Positions 36,702 to 48,607 of a stretch of DNA of 64,000 bases are shown here, one piece after another. Made by a program: the position numbers and the translations under genes. How positions within the stretch are numbered: position 1 is the first letter of the stretch; every line of letters starts with the position of its first letter. Origin of the DNA: Thuidium tamariscinum. Its lineage: Eukaryota > Streptophyta > Bryopsida > Hypnales > Thuidiaceae. Where the stretch lies: contig OX344749.2 of NCBI GenBank assembly GCA_947034885.2, positions 5,719,501-5,783,500 on the forward strand, read 5' to 3'. The notes beneath the pieces are model-generated. The model was given only the letters and a program-made list of their open reading frames with translations. It had not been told where the DNA came from and searched no databases.

Positions 36702-36862
36702 ATTATCTTAAATTGAATTCTAATTATGTGAGACATAAAATGATAAATTCATTTCTTTCATACAAAGCTTTTTGAAATGATTCAATGGTAGTTCAAATTA
36801 TTGTTGTACAAAAGAACTCCTTCCATGCTTATGATGTATAAAAATTGGTGAATGGGTTCAGT
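36702..36862 (+). repeat. Dispersed direct repeat, copy 2
   Basis: Partner of 34541-34700, about 2.16 kb apart. Copy 2 lacks the adjoining MITE, so the MITE probably inserted at the edge of copy 1 or the repeat ends there. Confidence 0.75.
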
Positions 36863-37960
36863 TGCTCTATTTTAGGAATTCATTTGAATAGTGCAAAGAA
36901 CATGGCCACGACAATGCAAAATATGACACAAATTGGATAAGTGTTCAAGCCCAGCCATTTTAATTGCCACATAGCATAGAGGGTGAAGCCAAATAAAAGG
37001 CCATCAACAAAGGGAGAGTCAATCTGGCATACCTTTTGTCTAGCATTTTTTTTAAGTTCCGAGGCACTTGGGATTAGAAAAAGATATTTCCTTGTCAAAA
37101 TCTACTAGGTGGCATCTTAAATTCCAAAATAGTTTACTTCCCCACCTCATTGGCCATGTTAAGGTGGGGCAAATTTTTTTGGCTGGGCTCGGGCTTCCAT
37201 GGCTGGGCGGCTGTTCGACTGTGTGAGCCGTGGCCATGCTCTAATTCCCTCAGTCCTTGTGAAGTGCTCAGATAGTTCATGGATTTTGTTTTGGTTCAAA
37301 TACTGCGCAAATGCATGAACATGATTCTACGCAAGTAAATGGAATAGATGCAAATTCTTTACAATTTCCTAAATTCTCTACACTTGACAACTTTGGAGCT
37401 TGGACTTCTTGTTCCTCATCCAAAAACCAGTCAATTTCGCATCATGCGAGCAGGGAACTCCGCATCGTTTTACTCCAATTCCATATCAAAGAACTGACGG
37501 CAATTGGGTTTTTTCAGATAAAAGCTTATGAGATACCCAGCTCGACTTGGCTGTTGTACTGTACAATTCGTCTTTCCCAAAGAAATTTTGCCACATGCAA
37601 TTCGAGTTCGAAAAAGATCCCTGTTCCCATTCGTTCAACGAAGAAGGAAAAATTTAAAGTCTTTGGATCTCCAATCAGTTCTCCAAAATTGGACACTTCT
37701 TCCAGCAATCTTCCGGCAATCTTGTGTGTTGGAGAGGGCACAAGTTGAGCAGTAGCTAAATCACAAAAAGAGCTGCCCTCAAAGACACAAAACTCACTTT
37801 CAGCGGTGCTTTGTTAAACAATATTGTTGTAGCCCAGCACTACAGTAGTTGAATTTGCTGTTGACCATGCTAACTTAACCAAGTGAAGAGCAAACCGGAT
37901 AGAAATCACCTTAAGGGCTGGGAACTTCGATTCTTGGTCCTGGTCGAGCTGTTCCATGGT
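36863..37960. other. Intergenic DNA, no gene recognised
   Basis: From about 37.1 kb the sequence is less AT-rich. Short open frames exist on both strands, but none has recognisable content. Confidence 0.4.
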
Positions 37961-37964
37961 TCGA

Positions 37965-38207
37965 TGGCCTAAGTTCCATCTGCATGTAGGGCAAGTTTTC
38001 TACCCCGCACGCAGAAATTCTCTTGCACACTCCAGATGCACAGCATGGCCGCATGTTACGTCGGGTGTATTCCTTGGCAGCGGAGAGGATTCGTCTGTTG
38101 GTGCAAAATACAAACACAGATCTCGCGGACATCCTCCTCACTCTCCAGCCTCGAGTCATTCAGCCTCTCGGCCGTGATGATGAGGCTACTCCAAATTGCG
38201 GTGTTTA
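37965..38207 (-). pseudogene. RING fragment of a third ubiquitin-like RING gene
   Basis: The minus strand reads NTAIWSSLIITAERL, matching NTADWSSLIITAVRL of copy 1 and NTTEWSSLVITVKRL of copy 2. It continues with a RING remnant: TCGHAVHLECAREFLRAG, a TAG stop, then KTCPTCR. The first Cys pair is spoiled (CVC.. in one frame, CLYF in another), which needs a frameshift, and the stop replaces the Tyr of GY(N/D)(N/T)CP. Neither the ubiquitin-like nor the Cys-rich domain is found next to it. It is a truncated relic of the same family. Confidence 0.8.
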
Positions 38208-39480
38208 GGGTTGAACCAACCGAATCCAGAAACAATGTTTCTTCCGCTACTCAAACAAATATGATCGCGGTGCTTTACAATGCTTTCAGCTGAATCCTGG
38301 CAATGATGATGTTTTTGACCTTTGTCACTTATAAGTGAGGTTGCCCTATGCACGTTCCTTGCTACAGTGGCAGTGAAGTTGGAATGAAATGGGCTTTTGT
38401 GGGAAGCAGGTCATTCGCAATGTAAGAGAAGATCGAAATCTGAGGCGGTGAAGAATGACAGTGAAAAACTGCCTCCACTAGAGCCCAATTCGGATATACC
38501 TTCAGTTTTTTTCAACCTAAAAAATCGACATTGCAGAATTACTTGTAGAGCTGATGGCTTAATTTGTTGTTTTTCTTACACTTTCCAATGTCAAAGAGAA
38601 CATTAAACCTGGCACCTTTATTTAGCCTGCATCTCCACAGTACGTCTTCTTGTATTCATGTGTTCAACAGGATTGGCTGAGTGAATACAGCACACTAATT
38701 CAGCAACTTGCATGAAAATTTTCCGAATTGGAGATTTGAATTTGCAGATGGTATACTTCATATGTGTCTCACTCATCAATTATTAGAAGTCTCAGATCAT
38801 ACATGACATGAAAACAACAGGCCACCGTCGAAGTTGACAAATGCATGCTCCCAAGAATTTCATAGGTGAAGCCATGGCGGCATGCATGCACTCAACTTGG
38901 GACTTCAAGGGAGGAACGGGCAGTTCTTACTCATAGTTGCTGTTGCATCGACCAATACAAGCCAGAGCTTTCATCCTAGAATCTTATCCAGACTTCAGGT
39001 TTTAGATATAACTCTTTCTGGAACTGTCACTGTAGAAGTGAGAAAACTGGCAGTTAATTAAGTGACAGTTCTTGACGGCAAGACCAAAGCCCAGTCTCTG
39101 GCGCAGTGCACGATCTCTTTCCCGAGGTGATGAAATTGAAGTTCTCAAGTCCTGTGTTGTTACTTTGCTCGATATTCAGAAGAATAGCTGAACCCGCTAG
39201 AGTTCCCAGATTTCACTTGGCATATAGACTTGATCAAACACTTTTCAGTACGTAAATGACAATGTTTCAGCAATCTATATTTTACACCACAATTGCAGAG
39301 TCATAAGGCTAAACGCGGGTTGTATAGAGGGATCCCAAGGGCCTTTCAAGGGTTAAGTAAATCTGTTCGAGAGGGTATTTGGATAGTGATAATCATGGAA
39401 TCCGCAGGGCAATGACCTAACAAATGCTCCAATATTCCTTCCTGTGCAGGAGCACCACTGGCAAGGCAAACTTGGAGCTG
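38208..39480. other. Upstream region of ubiquitin-like RING copy 2
   Basis: Moderately GC-rich. It contains the splice acceptor CTGTGCAG at about 39443-39450 that precedes the coding exon, as in copy 1. An upstream exon is expected but not located. Confidence 0.4.
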
Positions 39481-40614
39481 ATGCTTGATATCACCAACAT
39501 TCAGGGCAGGCGATTGCGCAATGTTCTCTCAGTCAGCATCAACAACATTCGTACAGTGCGTCAGTTGAAGAAAGCCATCACCACTCATCACAACTTATCA
39601 GTGCAGGAGCTGATGTACCGAGGTGTGTGCTTGCGCGATGATCGGCAACTGGCACATCTCTTGCCCACCATGATGAAGATTGGAAACTCGCCTCGCTTCT
39701 CAGTGCGAACACGGCTGTGCACCTCACCCAGTCCCGGCGATGTATCTCTGTTCGTGAAAAGCCTCCACGGATCATCATTCCAGGTGCACCTGCCATCTCA
39801 AAGCTCCGTAGCCGACCTGAAGAATGCTATCCGACATTCCGAGGGTTACCACTCCATGCAGGACATCCGTCTCCTTTGCAATGGGAAGTTTCTGTCGCAA
39901 GAAAATTCGTCGCTGCCAAGGTGTGGTTCCAATGTTCACGTCATTGGGCAGTTGCATGGCGGATGCGCATCTCCCGGACCGTCCCAAACTTTCGTTGACA
40001 TGGAGAATACTTCTTCTCTCAAAACTTGCAAATTGGCGGGTCACCCAGATACTTCCAGACCTTGGAGGAATGTTTCTCGAGGCCTGAACATCCGAGGGAA
40101 GTGTCGAAATCTCAATTGTAAGGCATATAGGTGTGACGTCTACTGCCAGAAGGGCTTCGTGGTGTTCAACATTGCGGAGCCTGTGACATGTCCGAGCTGT
40201 GAGGAGCAGTTCACTGCTGTCACATGTGGGTTCTGGGGTTGTGAGTGGATGTTCGAGGGTCGAAAGATCATGCCCGGCATCGACATCATGAGCAAGTGGA
40301 ACGTGACGGGAGACGACGAGTTTCAGTGGTTCGATGACAGTGGAGGTCGCAACACCACAGAATGGAGCAGTCTTGTGATCACCGTCAAGAGGTTGCCTGG
40401 CTCTGCGACGGAGCTTGGGACTCGGGAGAGCTGTGTTTTGTGTTTTGGACCCACCGAACCGTCAGGGATCAGAAGGCGTGGCGTTTGCCGTCATGCTGTG
40501 CATGCAGAGTGTGCGAGAGAGTATGAGCGTGTGGGATACAACAATTGCCCGACGTGCAGACTGCCCTTGAGCCTTGGCCATGCTCGACCCTTCGCAACAC
40601 CGAAAGCGCTCTGA
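39481..40614 (+). CDS. Tandem ubiquitin-like / RING-H2 protein, copy 2
   Basis: Probable E3 ubiquitin ligase. From the first ATG after the shared acceptor (MLDITNIQGRRLRNVLSVS) it has 377 residues. Ubiquitin-like domain 1 is about 20-90 (SVSINNIRTVRQLKK). Domain 2 is about 95-170 and ends in GQLHGG, so the classic GG survives but the preceding Arg-Leu-Arg does not. The Cys-rich domain reads GLNIRGKCRNLNCKAYRC, TCPSCEEQFTAVTC, FWGCEWMFEGRK. RING-H2: CVLC, CRHAVHAEC, CPTC, then a short tail to ALGHARPFATPKAL-like residues. It points away from copy 1, and the frame is intact throughout. An upstream exon may add residues, since the frame is open back to the acceptor. Confidence 0.85.
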   Translation: MLDITNIQGRRLRNVLSVSINNIRTVRQLKKAITTHHNLSVQELMYRGVCLRDDRQLAHLLPTMMKIGNSPRFSVRTRLCTSPSPGDVSLFVKSLHGSSFQVHLPSQSSVADLKNAIRHSEGYHSMQDIRLLCNGKFLSQENSSLPRCGSNVHVIGQLHGGCASPGPSQTFVDMENTSSLKTCKLAGHPDTSRPWRNVSRGLNIRGKCRNLNCKAYRCDVYCQKGFVVFNIAEPVTCPSCEEQFTAVTCGFWGCEWMFEGRKIMPGIDIMSKWNVTGDDEFQWFDDSGGRNTTEWSSLVITVKRLPGSATELGTRESCVLCFGPTEPSGIRRRGVCRHAVHAECAREYERVGYNNCPTCRLPLSLGHARPFATPKAL

Positions 40615-41129
40615 CTGGAGGAAATTGCGGTACAATCTAAACAGGAAGTTTTGTGATTCATGGCATGACAAGGTGCTGTGTGATCTTGTGGGTTGGACCT
40701 TCATTGAGGTTCCTTCAATTCCTGTGTCCAATAAACTCATCAATTTCGTGACAATGGCGGAAGTTCATAACTTCGGCACTTTACGAGGCTCAGGCACGGG
40801 TTGAACATCATATCTTTTGCCAGTCAAGTTTGAAGAGTTTTTCCTAGAGTGCTCCCAGAATGTCACAGTTCTTGGCACTCAAAATTGTGTGAACTAAGTG
40901 GAACATCATTGTGTAAAATTAGACAATCTTTTGAATGTTGGCTATGAAGCACTTTTTAGTTTAAAGTTTTTTCATTTGAGTAAATTTAGAAATCAAGTTT
41001 CATCTCCAAATGTGTTTTTAGGAAAATTTCAACGTCTTTTTTCAACACTGAAGCATTCATAATCTTGGAATCTATGTAGCCAAATGACTCCAACTTTGAT
41101 CCTTTGTCATCTACAACATGCACACTAAT
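40615..41129. other. 3' flank of ubiquitin-like RING copy 2
   Basis: Presumed 3' untranslated region followed by intergenic DNA; no other feature seen. Confidence 0.4.
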
Positions 41130-41436
41130 GGCAAATTTCGTTAAAATGGCGGTATTCCTTATGCCATTTTTCAGACCGCGCAATCTGAACTGAAAACTGA
41201 CATTTAGGAATGGTATAGATTTTAAACATCTAGGACATATGTAGATTTTCAAAATCTATGACAAGTTTAGATTTCAGGCTCTGTGGTCTAAAACATCTTG
41301 GATAGGTGTAGATTTCATACATCTACAACCCATGTAGATTTCAAAAATCTATGACCATTTTAGATTTCAAACCGTGCGGTCTGAACTCTTAAAAATGTTA
41401 AACTAATGGAATACCGCCATTTTAATGAAATTCGCC
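41130..41436. mobile_element. MITE, copy B of the 29-bp inverted-repeat family
   Basis: The terminal repeats 41130-41158 and 41408-41436 match at 27 of 29 positions; the left starts GGCAAATTTCGTTAAAATGG. The interior contains three or four TAGATTTCA/TAGATTTTA modules. It is related to 31322-31631 but its ends match each other better, so it is probably younger. Confidence 0.85.
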
Positions 41437-42991
41437 ATACTACAAGACCTTACACAATAAGAGGTTAACTTCCAAAAGTTGGCACCAATTGGTTGGATCT
41501 CTAATAGGCTAAACTTCAATAGCTAGGCTTCTAAAGTTACAAACTTACAATAGCTAAGAATTGAATAGCTTCCCACTAATAGATTGGATCTCTAATAGAT
41601 TGAGCCTAAGTAGATTATTTAGCACATTCTTAAAACCTCCTATGAATAAAAAAGAATATTTCACACCAAACAGTGTCTTAATCTAAAATATAAGGTAAGA
41701 AAAAGAAAGAAGAATTTCATTAAGTAAAAATTTGAATTGTTTTCATTCAAAGAACCATACTGGCATACTATGGACATCAATGGACAAAGTCCAAGCAAAA
41801 ATATATGTAGGAAAGTTGTAGTTAATAACAAATTCCATATAACCATTGGAAGTTTGAAGGAAAACTTATTTGTGATTTGAATGAAAATTAATTTCAAAAT
41901 TAGTCATGTCTAGAATTTGGTTTTATCCACCATAATTTGGAATTACTTTTTTTTTGTAAATTTTTTTTGAACTCCAATAATTACACTAACCTACAAATTA
42001 TTTGTTGAATGTTGCAAATTATTTGTTGAAATATTTTTTAAATGTAACAATGTATTCAAAATATATTTAAGAACCATGTGTACATTTTTATGTGTAATTT
42101 TTTTTGTCCAATACTAAATTTTATGATGCACATTCATGATTCATCCAAAGCATCCAACAATTTTAATTTACCTTTTTAGTTTCATTAAAAAAATGTGAAT
42201 GGACAAAAATTACACTAACCTTCCTAAAATTTGCAATTTTCTTTGGTGAAATTGATAGTGAGAATTTAATTTTTGTGGATTTTTTGGATGAATTATGTAT
42301 AAGATGAACCCTAGTCTTTGGACAAGAAAATTGCACCTAAAGATGCATTACACAATGGTTGTAAAATATAAATTGAACACATTGTCCATTTGTCCCACTT
42401 AACAATTATTTTAAAAGGAGGGGAATGAAGATGTAACAAAGATCCATATTTCAACCTTAACTCTCAATGCAATGGCTAATAAGATCCCATGCTTTCAGTT
42501 CCCAAAAGAAATTGAATTATTGTGAGAACCAACATCATTTGCATGTGTCATCAAATTGTTAATATTTTTAATTCTATAAATGTCAATTTCCTTCAATTTT
42601 TGAATATATCAATCTCAAATGATGTACACCAATATATCAAGGCACAACATTTTTCTTTTAGTTTTAGACAAAAAATGATGAAAGATGAAGTAATTCTAAA
42701 TCAAGGTCAACAAAACCAAATTCTAGACATGTATTATAACTTATGTATATATATACTTTTGGACTTTGTCCATTGATGCTCAAAGTAAAATCTCTTGAAT
42801 GAAAATAGATAAGATTTTTACTCTAGAAACTTCTTCAATAGGATTTATCCGTAGTTGGATTTGTCCCATAGTAACACACTATCACCTAATAAAAACCACC
42901 AAGCAGTATTATATTGACAAATCCATCCATATTTAGCTTCATCACTACTTGTAGCAAACCACTATGTTTTCCCACACCAAATCAAATGTAG
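41437..42991. other. AT-rich gene-free stretch
   Basis: Contains a short repeated CTAATAGRTTGGATC motif (41490-41610) and otherwise nothing recognisable. Confidence 0.5.
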
Positions 42992-43923
42992 TTAACCCCT
43001 AAAGGACCAACATGCCTTTTTTGGCAACATAGCGATTTTGGGTAGGTACGTGTGACTAGAGATTTTCATGTTTTGGGACCAAATTTATTAGAAGGTGGGG
43101 ACGAGGAGTATTTTTAAAGCCCAACAATTTTTGTGACTTTTGACTTCATGGTTGAAAAGTTATTGCACAATATATTGTTTCTTTCTCAACGCGGGCAGTT
43201 CGGGCAGATAAAAAAAAATCACTTTTTTTCAAATCCAAAATTTGAAATTGGTTTTATAGATTTATATATACATGGAAAGCTTTGAATCATTCCATTTGGA
43301 TTAACGAGTCAAAAGTTATGAAGGATTTTAGTTTCTTGGTAGTTATGGATTCTCTACTCTAAAATAAATTTTGAAGTCCTTTATTTTACTCAATTTTCAA
43401 TATTTTTGAAAAAAAATAAAAACATTGGGTGTAGATTGTTTATTACAACACTTGAACCATTGGGATTGGCATTTTTCAATTCAATAAATAAATTGTTACC
43501 ATTTTTGTATTTTGAATCATTCTCTACTTCTTTCTACTTACTATTTTCTTTTGTAAATGTTGTACAATTCAAAATGATATGAAAATTTTCAAGCATGTAG
43601 CCAACTTGAATTGGAGGATGAACCCAAAGAGTTGCAACCATTTTCGACATTTTTCATACAAATGTGGCCTTTTGAAGTCCATCTGCCTGGATTTTTGCAA
43701 TGGTAAAAAAAGGATTTTTGTAACTTCAAATACTAGTACCTTGCAATTTACATGGCGGAAATTCTTGAAATTTTTTCTACATCTTTTCAAAATAGTGCAC
43801 TAAAAGATCCTACGGTTACATGTGTTTAAAAATGTTTTTTTTGTGAAATTTGGTAGTTGTCCTAAAAATGACAGTTTTGGAGCAATTTTGCTAGAAATAT
43901 AGTTGCGGTCCTTTAGGGGTTAA
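42992..43923. mobile_element. piggyBac-type TTAA element, non-autonomous
   Basis: TTAA at both ends (42992-42995 and 43920-43923) encloses 924 bp whose 13-bp termini are exact inverted repeats, CCCCTAAAGGACC (42996-43008) and its complement (43907-43919). TTAA duplication plus ends beginning CCC are the hallmark of piggyBac transposons. No transposase frame is present, so it depended on an enzyme encoded elsewhere. Confidence 0.8.
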
Positions 43924-44044
43924 TAAGCTTGCTACAACAATTAGTATCAAGATTATATATCTACAATAACGTGTACAAGCTTTAGATACTCATGAGGTGC
44001 AAAATCACAACAATTTGGATACAAGCAAAGTGAATATGAAATAA

Positions 44045-45230
44045 CTAACTAGAGACAATTTCTACGCATTCTCTTATGGCTTCCTCACATTGGTCTTTAT
44101 AATCCTTAGAGTAGATGACAGTGGTAACTTCATTTCCATAACTTCTTGTTGTAATTTCTCCTCTATTATTCAATTCTAAAACAAAAAACAACATAAAGTA
44201 GTGTAAAAATAATTTTAATCCACATTATATTACAAAGTAAAAATTCAAAGCTCAAATTTTTTTTTTAAATAATAAATTTTATTAAAAATATAACAAAAAG
44301 AGAAATACTTATGGTTGCCAATGTATTGAACTAGGTCTTCAATTCTTAAAGAAGCTCCTTTTGTCACATTTCTTTTTGTAGAGCATGACATGCCAATAAC
44401 ATCATAGCAAATAGCAATCTTGGTGCAATGAAGAATAGTGCTTGTAGAAAATGCTAAGATCAAGTCATCTTTGGGCATAATAAAAGGTTCATATTCAGAT
44501 AAATTAAATTCCCCTCAACTTTTGACATGTCTAGTTCCTGCTAATCTACCAAAAAACATACATTTCTCATTTAGCACTCATATATATAAATCTTATTGAT
44601 GAATTCAAAACTTACAAAGAATAATAAAAATAAATAGTAAAAAAGATTAAATATTGTACCTTTCACAAACCAAGTAAGGAAAGGAAAATCCAAATCTTGT
44701 AAATCAAGATGTGGTTGGATAAAGTAAATTGAAGTAATTCCAAGGTTATTAAGTTTTGACTTCCAATTGTCCTTTAAAACATGGAAGATGAATTTTGAGT
44801 TAACAACATTCTCAAATCTTTCATAAATGAAGGAAAAAGATGCTCGAAATGTAATGCCAATAAATCACCACTTAAATAATCCCTTGCATCTTTAATATGT
44901 TACCCTCTTATACTTGCTTTCTTTGACTCTCTTCTAATGTTGTGTGAATACCTTCCATAAAGAAAAAGAAATTTTAAATCAATATCATTTGAGGATTTGA
45001 AAGTCTTAAAAAATATTATACAAAGGAACATGAGAAAAAACTAACCTTTTAAATGCATCAATATCATCTTTTTGTTTTTCCATATCATTTCTCCAACCAC
45101 ATATTACCATTTTGTTTGACCCTTTAGTACTGCCATGCTTTATTAATCCACCAGTAGCAAAAATTCTTTTACTAATTTCTTCAATGTGTGCACATTCAAT
45201 GAAAGAAATTTCATTGAAAACAAACATTCC
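44045..45230 (-). pseudogene. Decayed multi-exon gene of unknown function
   Basis: Several spliced pieces join in phase: about 45230-45046 (FNEISFIECAHIEEISKR, KMVICGWRNDMEKQKDDI), then one from about 44958 (RYSHNIRRESKKASIRG, stop, HIKDARDYLSGDLLALHFE), a frame change into RASFSFIYERFENVVNSKF near 44850, on to PHLDLQDLDFPFLTWFVKG, then exon 44513-44299 (EFNLSEYEPFIMPKDDLI, CYDVIGMSCSTKRN) and last exon 44162-44045 (GEITTRSYGNEVTT, stop). Consistent phases and protein-like composition show it was a gene; one stop and one frameshift show decay. I do not recognise the family. The upstream part is not located. Confidence 0.5.
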
Positions 45231-45745
45231 TACAATTTTATTGCATTCCTACAATTTTATTGTTGTCTATGAAGACTAGTGAGTGATGAATCTTGCTCAA
45301 ATCTTATATAGCTTTGTCCTTATTATGGTTCAATTGGTCTTTTTTATTCAATACATATGTTTTTGAGACCTTTGGAACTTTTTCCACATTGTATGGAATT
45401 GAAATTCCTAAAGCTTGAAAAGAAGTCATAATCTCAAATAGGAATGTGAAAAGTTACTTTTTCTTGAGCTCATTCTTAACCGAATAAAGTTAGCAATAAA
45501 GTGTTGTAATTAGATTTAAATGAAGATTCACTATTGAATTTGTAAAATTTTCTAAAGCATTTGTAGTCTAGATGTAAAGAATAAAAGAGTCAACCAATAG
45601 GAATTCCAGCCAATAAGGTGAAGTCATGTGTTTTTCTACCTCTTCTTAATTTGTATTTAGGATCAACCACTAGAATATTCATCTTGCATTTGGCTTTTAA
45701 GCTTTTTCTTGAAATATTTTTACTCTTGTGTGTATGTTTTTTTCC

Positions 45746-45909
45746 CACTAGAAGAAATCTGTGTTTGCCTCAACAAAATCTACTTGATGCGTTTGTTGAG
45801 GCAAATGCAAAAACTACGTTGAAAAACGCAGAAAAACACAGTTTTTGCGTTTGCCTCAACAAACACATCAAGTAGATTTTGTTGAGGCAAATGCAAAATT
45901 CTTCTAGTG
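45746..45909. mobile_element. CACTA-ended foldback element
   Basis: 164 bp beginning CACTAGAAGAA and ending TTCTTCTAGTG, a near-perfect hairpin over most of its length (arms contain TTTGCCTCAACAAAATCTAC, repeated as TTTGTTGAGGCAAA). The CACTA ends suggest a CACTA-type MITE. The matching arms also make it a plausible source of small RNAs. No clear 3-bp target duplication is seen. Confidence 0.75.
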
Positions 45910-46476
45910 TTCTTTCACTCTACCATATTTGATCTTAAATTTTGGCCAAAATTTTTTAACAGATTTTTTGTTTATTTCATTTTTTTGGAAATTTAACAAT
46001 GAAGTAGTTTCTATAATTGCAAGACCATTTTCACACTCATTTTTTGGTTCCAAGAACACCAAACTTGTTTCCAAGCATGTGGAACTTAGTTACCTTGAGA
46101 ATGAGTTTACGATACCAATTTTCTAAAGTATTATGTATCCAAAAGAACCAATCAAAGGGTGATTACAAGGAGCACTTGTACTACTTGTTGCAGGTTTTTT
46201 AACAATACTTACAATTTTTCTAGAGTACTTAAAAATTAGAAAAATTATTTTCTTAGAGTTCAAAAAATATGGGAAATGTATACATCTTCAAAAAATGAAG
46301 ATATCCACTAAAAAAAACCATAGGAAAATTCTCTGAGAAGGAGAATTAGAAAAGTGCCAAATCTCAAGAAAATAAATACTTTGATGTTTAAATTTATTAA
46401 AAATAGGAAAAGTTATTCAATAAATAAAACAAAAAAATTCCATTTGTAAAAATTGTATGCACTAGTAGAAAAACAT

Positions 46477-46582
46477 GTCCTATACAAATAACCTTTGTGA
46501 CTACAGAGTATCCAAAAATGACTACAAATGAGTCATTGTGGACAATTTGTAGTTACAAAGGCTCTTGTAGTCTTGTATAGGA
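46477..46582. repeat. Imperfect foldback
   Basis: GTCCTATACAAATAACCTTTGTGACTACA pairing is seen as GTCCTATACAA and CCTTTGTGACTACA against the complement of TGTAGTTACAAAGG and TTGTATAGGAT. A CACTAGTAGAAAAA motif lies just outside the left arm at 46460, as in some plant MITEs. Confidence 0.55.
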
Positions 46583-47170
46583 TGAATGCTAGTTGAATGA
46601 CACTCATTTTGTGGAATTCCTAATCACATAAAATTAACTATTTTTGAAATTCCTTTAAAAATAGTTGCAAGTGTACTAGAAGACCATCTCTTCCAAATTT
46701 CAACCCTAAATTTGTTTCTTTGGATACTACTTTGCTCAAGAAAAAAAAATTGAATACTATACCATTTAAAAATTAAAATTGGAGATTATTTTTTGAGAGT
46801 AAATTCTTTTTTTAATTTAAAAAAATTATACAAGGTATATAGTAGTTGTGAGTATCTGTTTATAGATTTTGACTCATTTGGAGGAAGAATGCAAAAGCTA
46901 TGACCAAAAAACAAGGGAAACCTATGTTGTGTGACATAAAATAGTACAAATTTTTCTCGCAATCACCCCAAAGTGCAATTTTAGAAATAGTGTCACTTGT
47001 TATAGATGCAAGACAAGAAAACAAGAACTATGCTCAAACACCCCCTTCTTTAGGGGTTAACTTCAAGACTTTGCACTTTTGCATTGAAGTGGTGATCATA
47101 TCTAAGGAGCTTGCCTTCAAATTAGTCTGCATTTCTTCGTAGCCTAGCCGTAAATCCTTCATTCCATTCC
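46583..47170. other. AT-rich gene-free stretch
   Basis: Contains one solo end-like motif, TTTAGGGGTTAA, at about 47049-47060, resembling the right end of the piggyBac-type element. No partner was found. Confidence 0.4.
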
Positions 47171-47832
47171 CTACACTAAAAAGGATATTTAGTCTTAGCA
47201 ACACTATTTATAACACTAAATATCATTAACCCTACTAAAGTAAGTAACATTAAATCTAATTTCTAACAATAAAAATATGCTACGGTAAATTTGAAATATG
47301 AAGAAGTTTACATTAGTGTTAGAACAGAAGGAGATGACAAAAGGCGGAAGAAAAGCCAGAGGTGGTGCATTGAAGCATAAGAGGATTTCTGGCCAGTTTA
47401 GAAGATTGCAAGTTTTGAAATGTTGGGAACGTTGTGGAAATGTTGGGAACGGAATGTTGATGTGGTCGAGCAATTGCCACATCAGAAAATACTAATTAAT
47501 TAATTATTAAATATTTTAAAAATATTTTTTTGAAAAAAATAATTATTTTTTAAAATCATTTTCTTGCTTTTCAATACACTTTGAAGTTTTTTGAAAAAAA
47601 ATTTTAATTTTTTTTTTCGAAATTCAAAATTTGAGACCAATAGAGGACTGGTCTACAACAATGGGAATAGTTTCAAGGAACAACCTTGAAACGGTCTTCA
47701 AGAGGCCATAAAGTCCTCTGACTTATGTTTAACACTACATTAATTCTTCCAAAGTTGAGATTTAGTGTTGTTTGGAGTAGGGTAGTAATTACACTAAATG
47801 TAACCCAACACTAAATATCCATTTTAGTGTAG
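47171..47832. mobile_element. 662-bp element with CTACACTAAAA inverted ends
   Basis: The left end reads CTACACTAAAAAGGATATTT and the reverse complement of the right end reads CTACACTAAAATGGATATTT. Similarity continues as ACACTAAAT-type modules for about 70 bp on each side. Non-coding interior; a target duplication is not evident. Confidence 0.7.
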
Positions 47833-48607
47833 CTAAACTAGAGTTTTGACACAAGATTCGAAGGTCATGTTCCATAACTCCCAAAGAGATGCTTGGATAG
47901 AGCCTACTTCTCTACTTCCATATGTTCTCTTCTCCAATTGAGGGTCTTGTCACAAGACAAGTTGTAATCTATACCTTAAGACATGTAGTTTGTTTTGTTT
48001 TGTTTTATTTGTCACCTTGAGATCTCTTGGCCCGTGCATCTCCTAACCACGTGCTTAGTATTGTCACAAAGCTCTCAACAAGGAGGGGTGCAAGGGCTTG
48101 GTTTTGTGGCATTTGGGCTCATGGTGAAAAAATTATTGAATTTCAAAGTTTTAATGGATTAAAAAAATTAAAAAATATATTTTTTACTTTGGATTTGACT
48201 CTAGGAATGGCACAAGGCATACTAGTAATTAATTGAAAACTTCATTGATCCGCACCCTGATTGAATCCTACTACAGGGGCTAAGGGACTTCTAGCTGCAC
48301 ATTCTGTTACTCTAACAATTCTACACTCGCTATCTCAATAAAGAAAAACAAGTAAGGGCAAAACACCCGTTCCCACATCTATTCCTTGCATTGGATTGTA
48401 GATTCATCCAAATGCATCAGTAGACTTCTCTTAATGTGTTCGCCACATGTATGATTGTAATTTGCTAATACAACTAAAGGACACATAGGAAAATTTGGTT
48501 GGCTGAGTGTTGATTTTTGTAGGGTTCAATTTTGGGGGCACATACAAGATGGTTCCACAAGTCTAGGGAGCCAACACTTTGAAAATTTGTAGAAATTACA
48601 TACTGTA
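47833..48607. other. Intergenic DNA, no feature
   Basis: No coding or repeat structure seen. Confidence 0.45.

Noticed and set aside
39424..39480. Upstream ATG extending ubiquitin-like RING copy 2
   Set aside because: It lies before the splice acceptor CTGTGCAG, which is conserved in copy 1, so it is intronic.
47298..47495. Short plus-strand frame with basic peptide
   Set aside because: It sits inside the 662-bp inverted-repeat element, has no recognisable motif and shows no codon signal.
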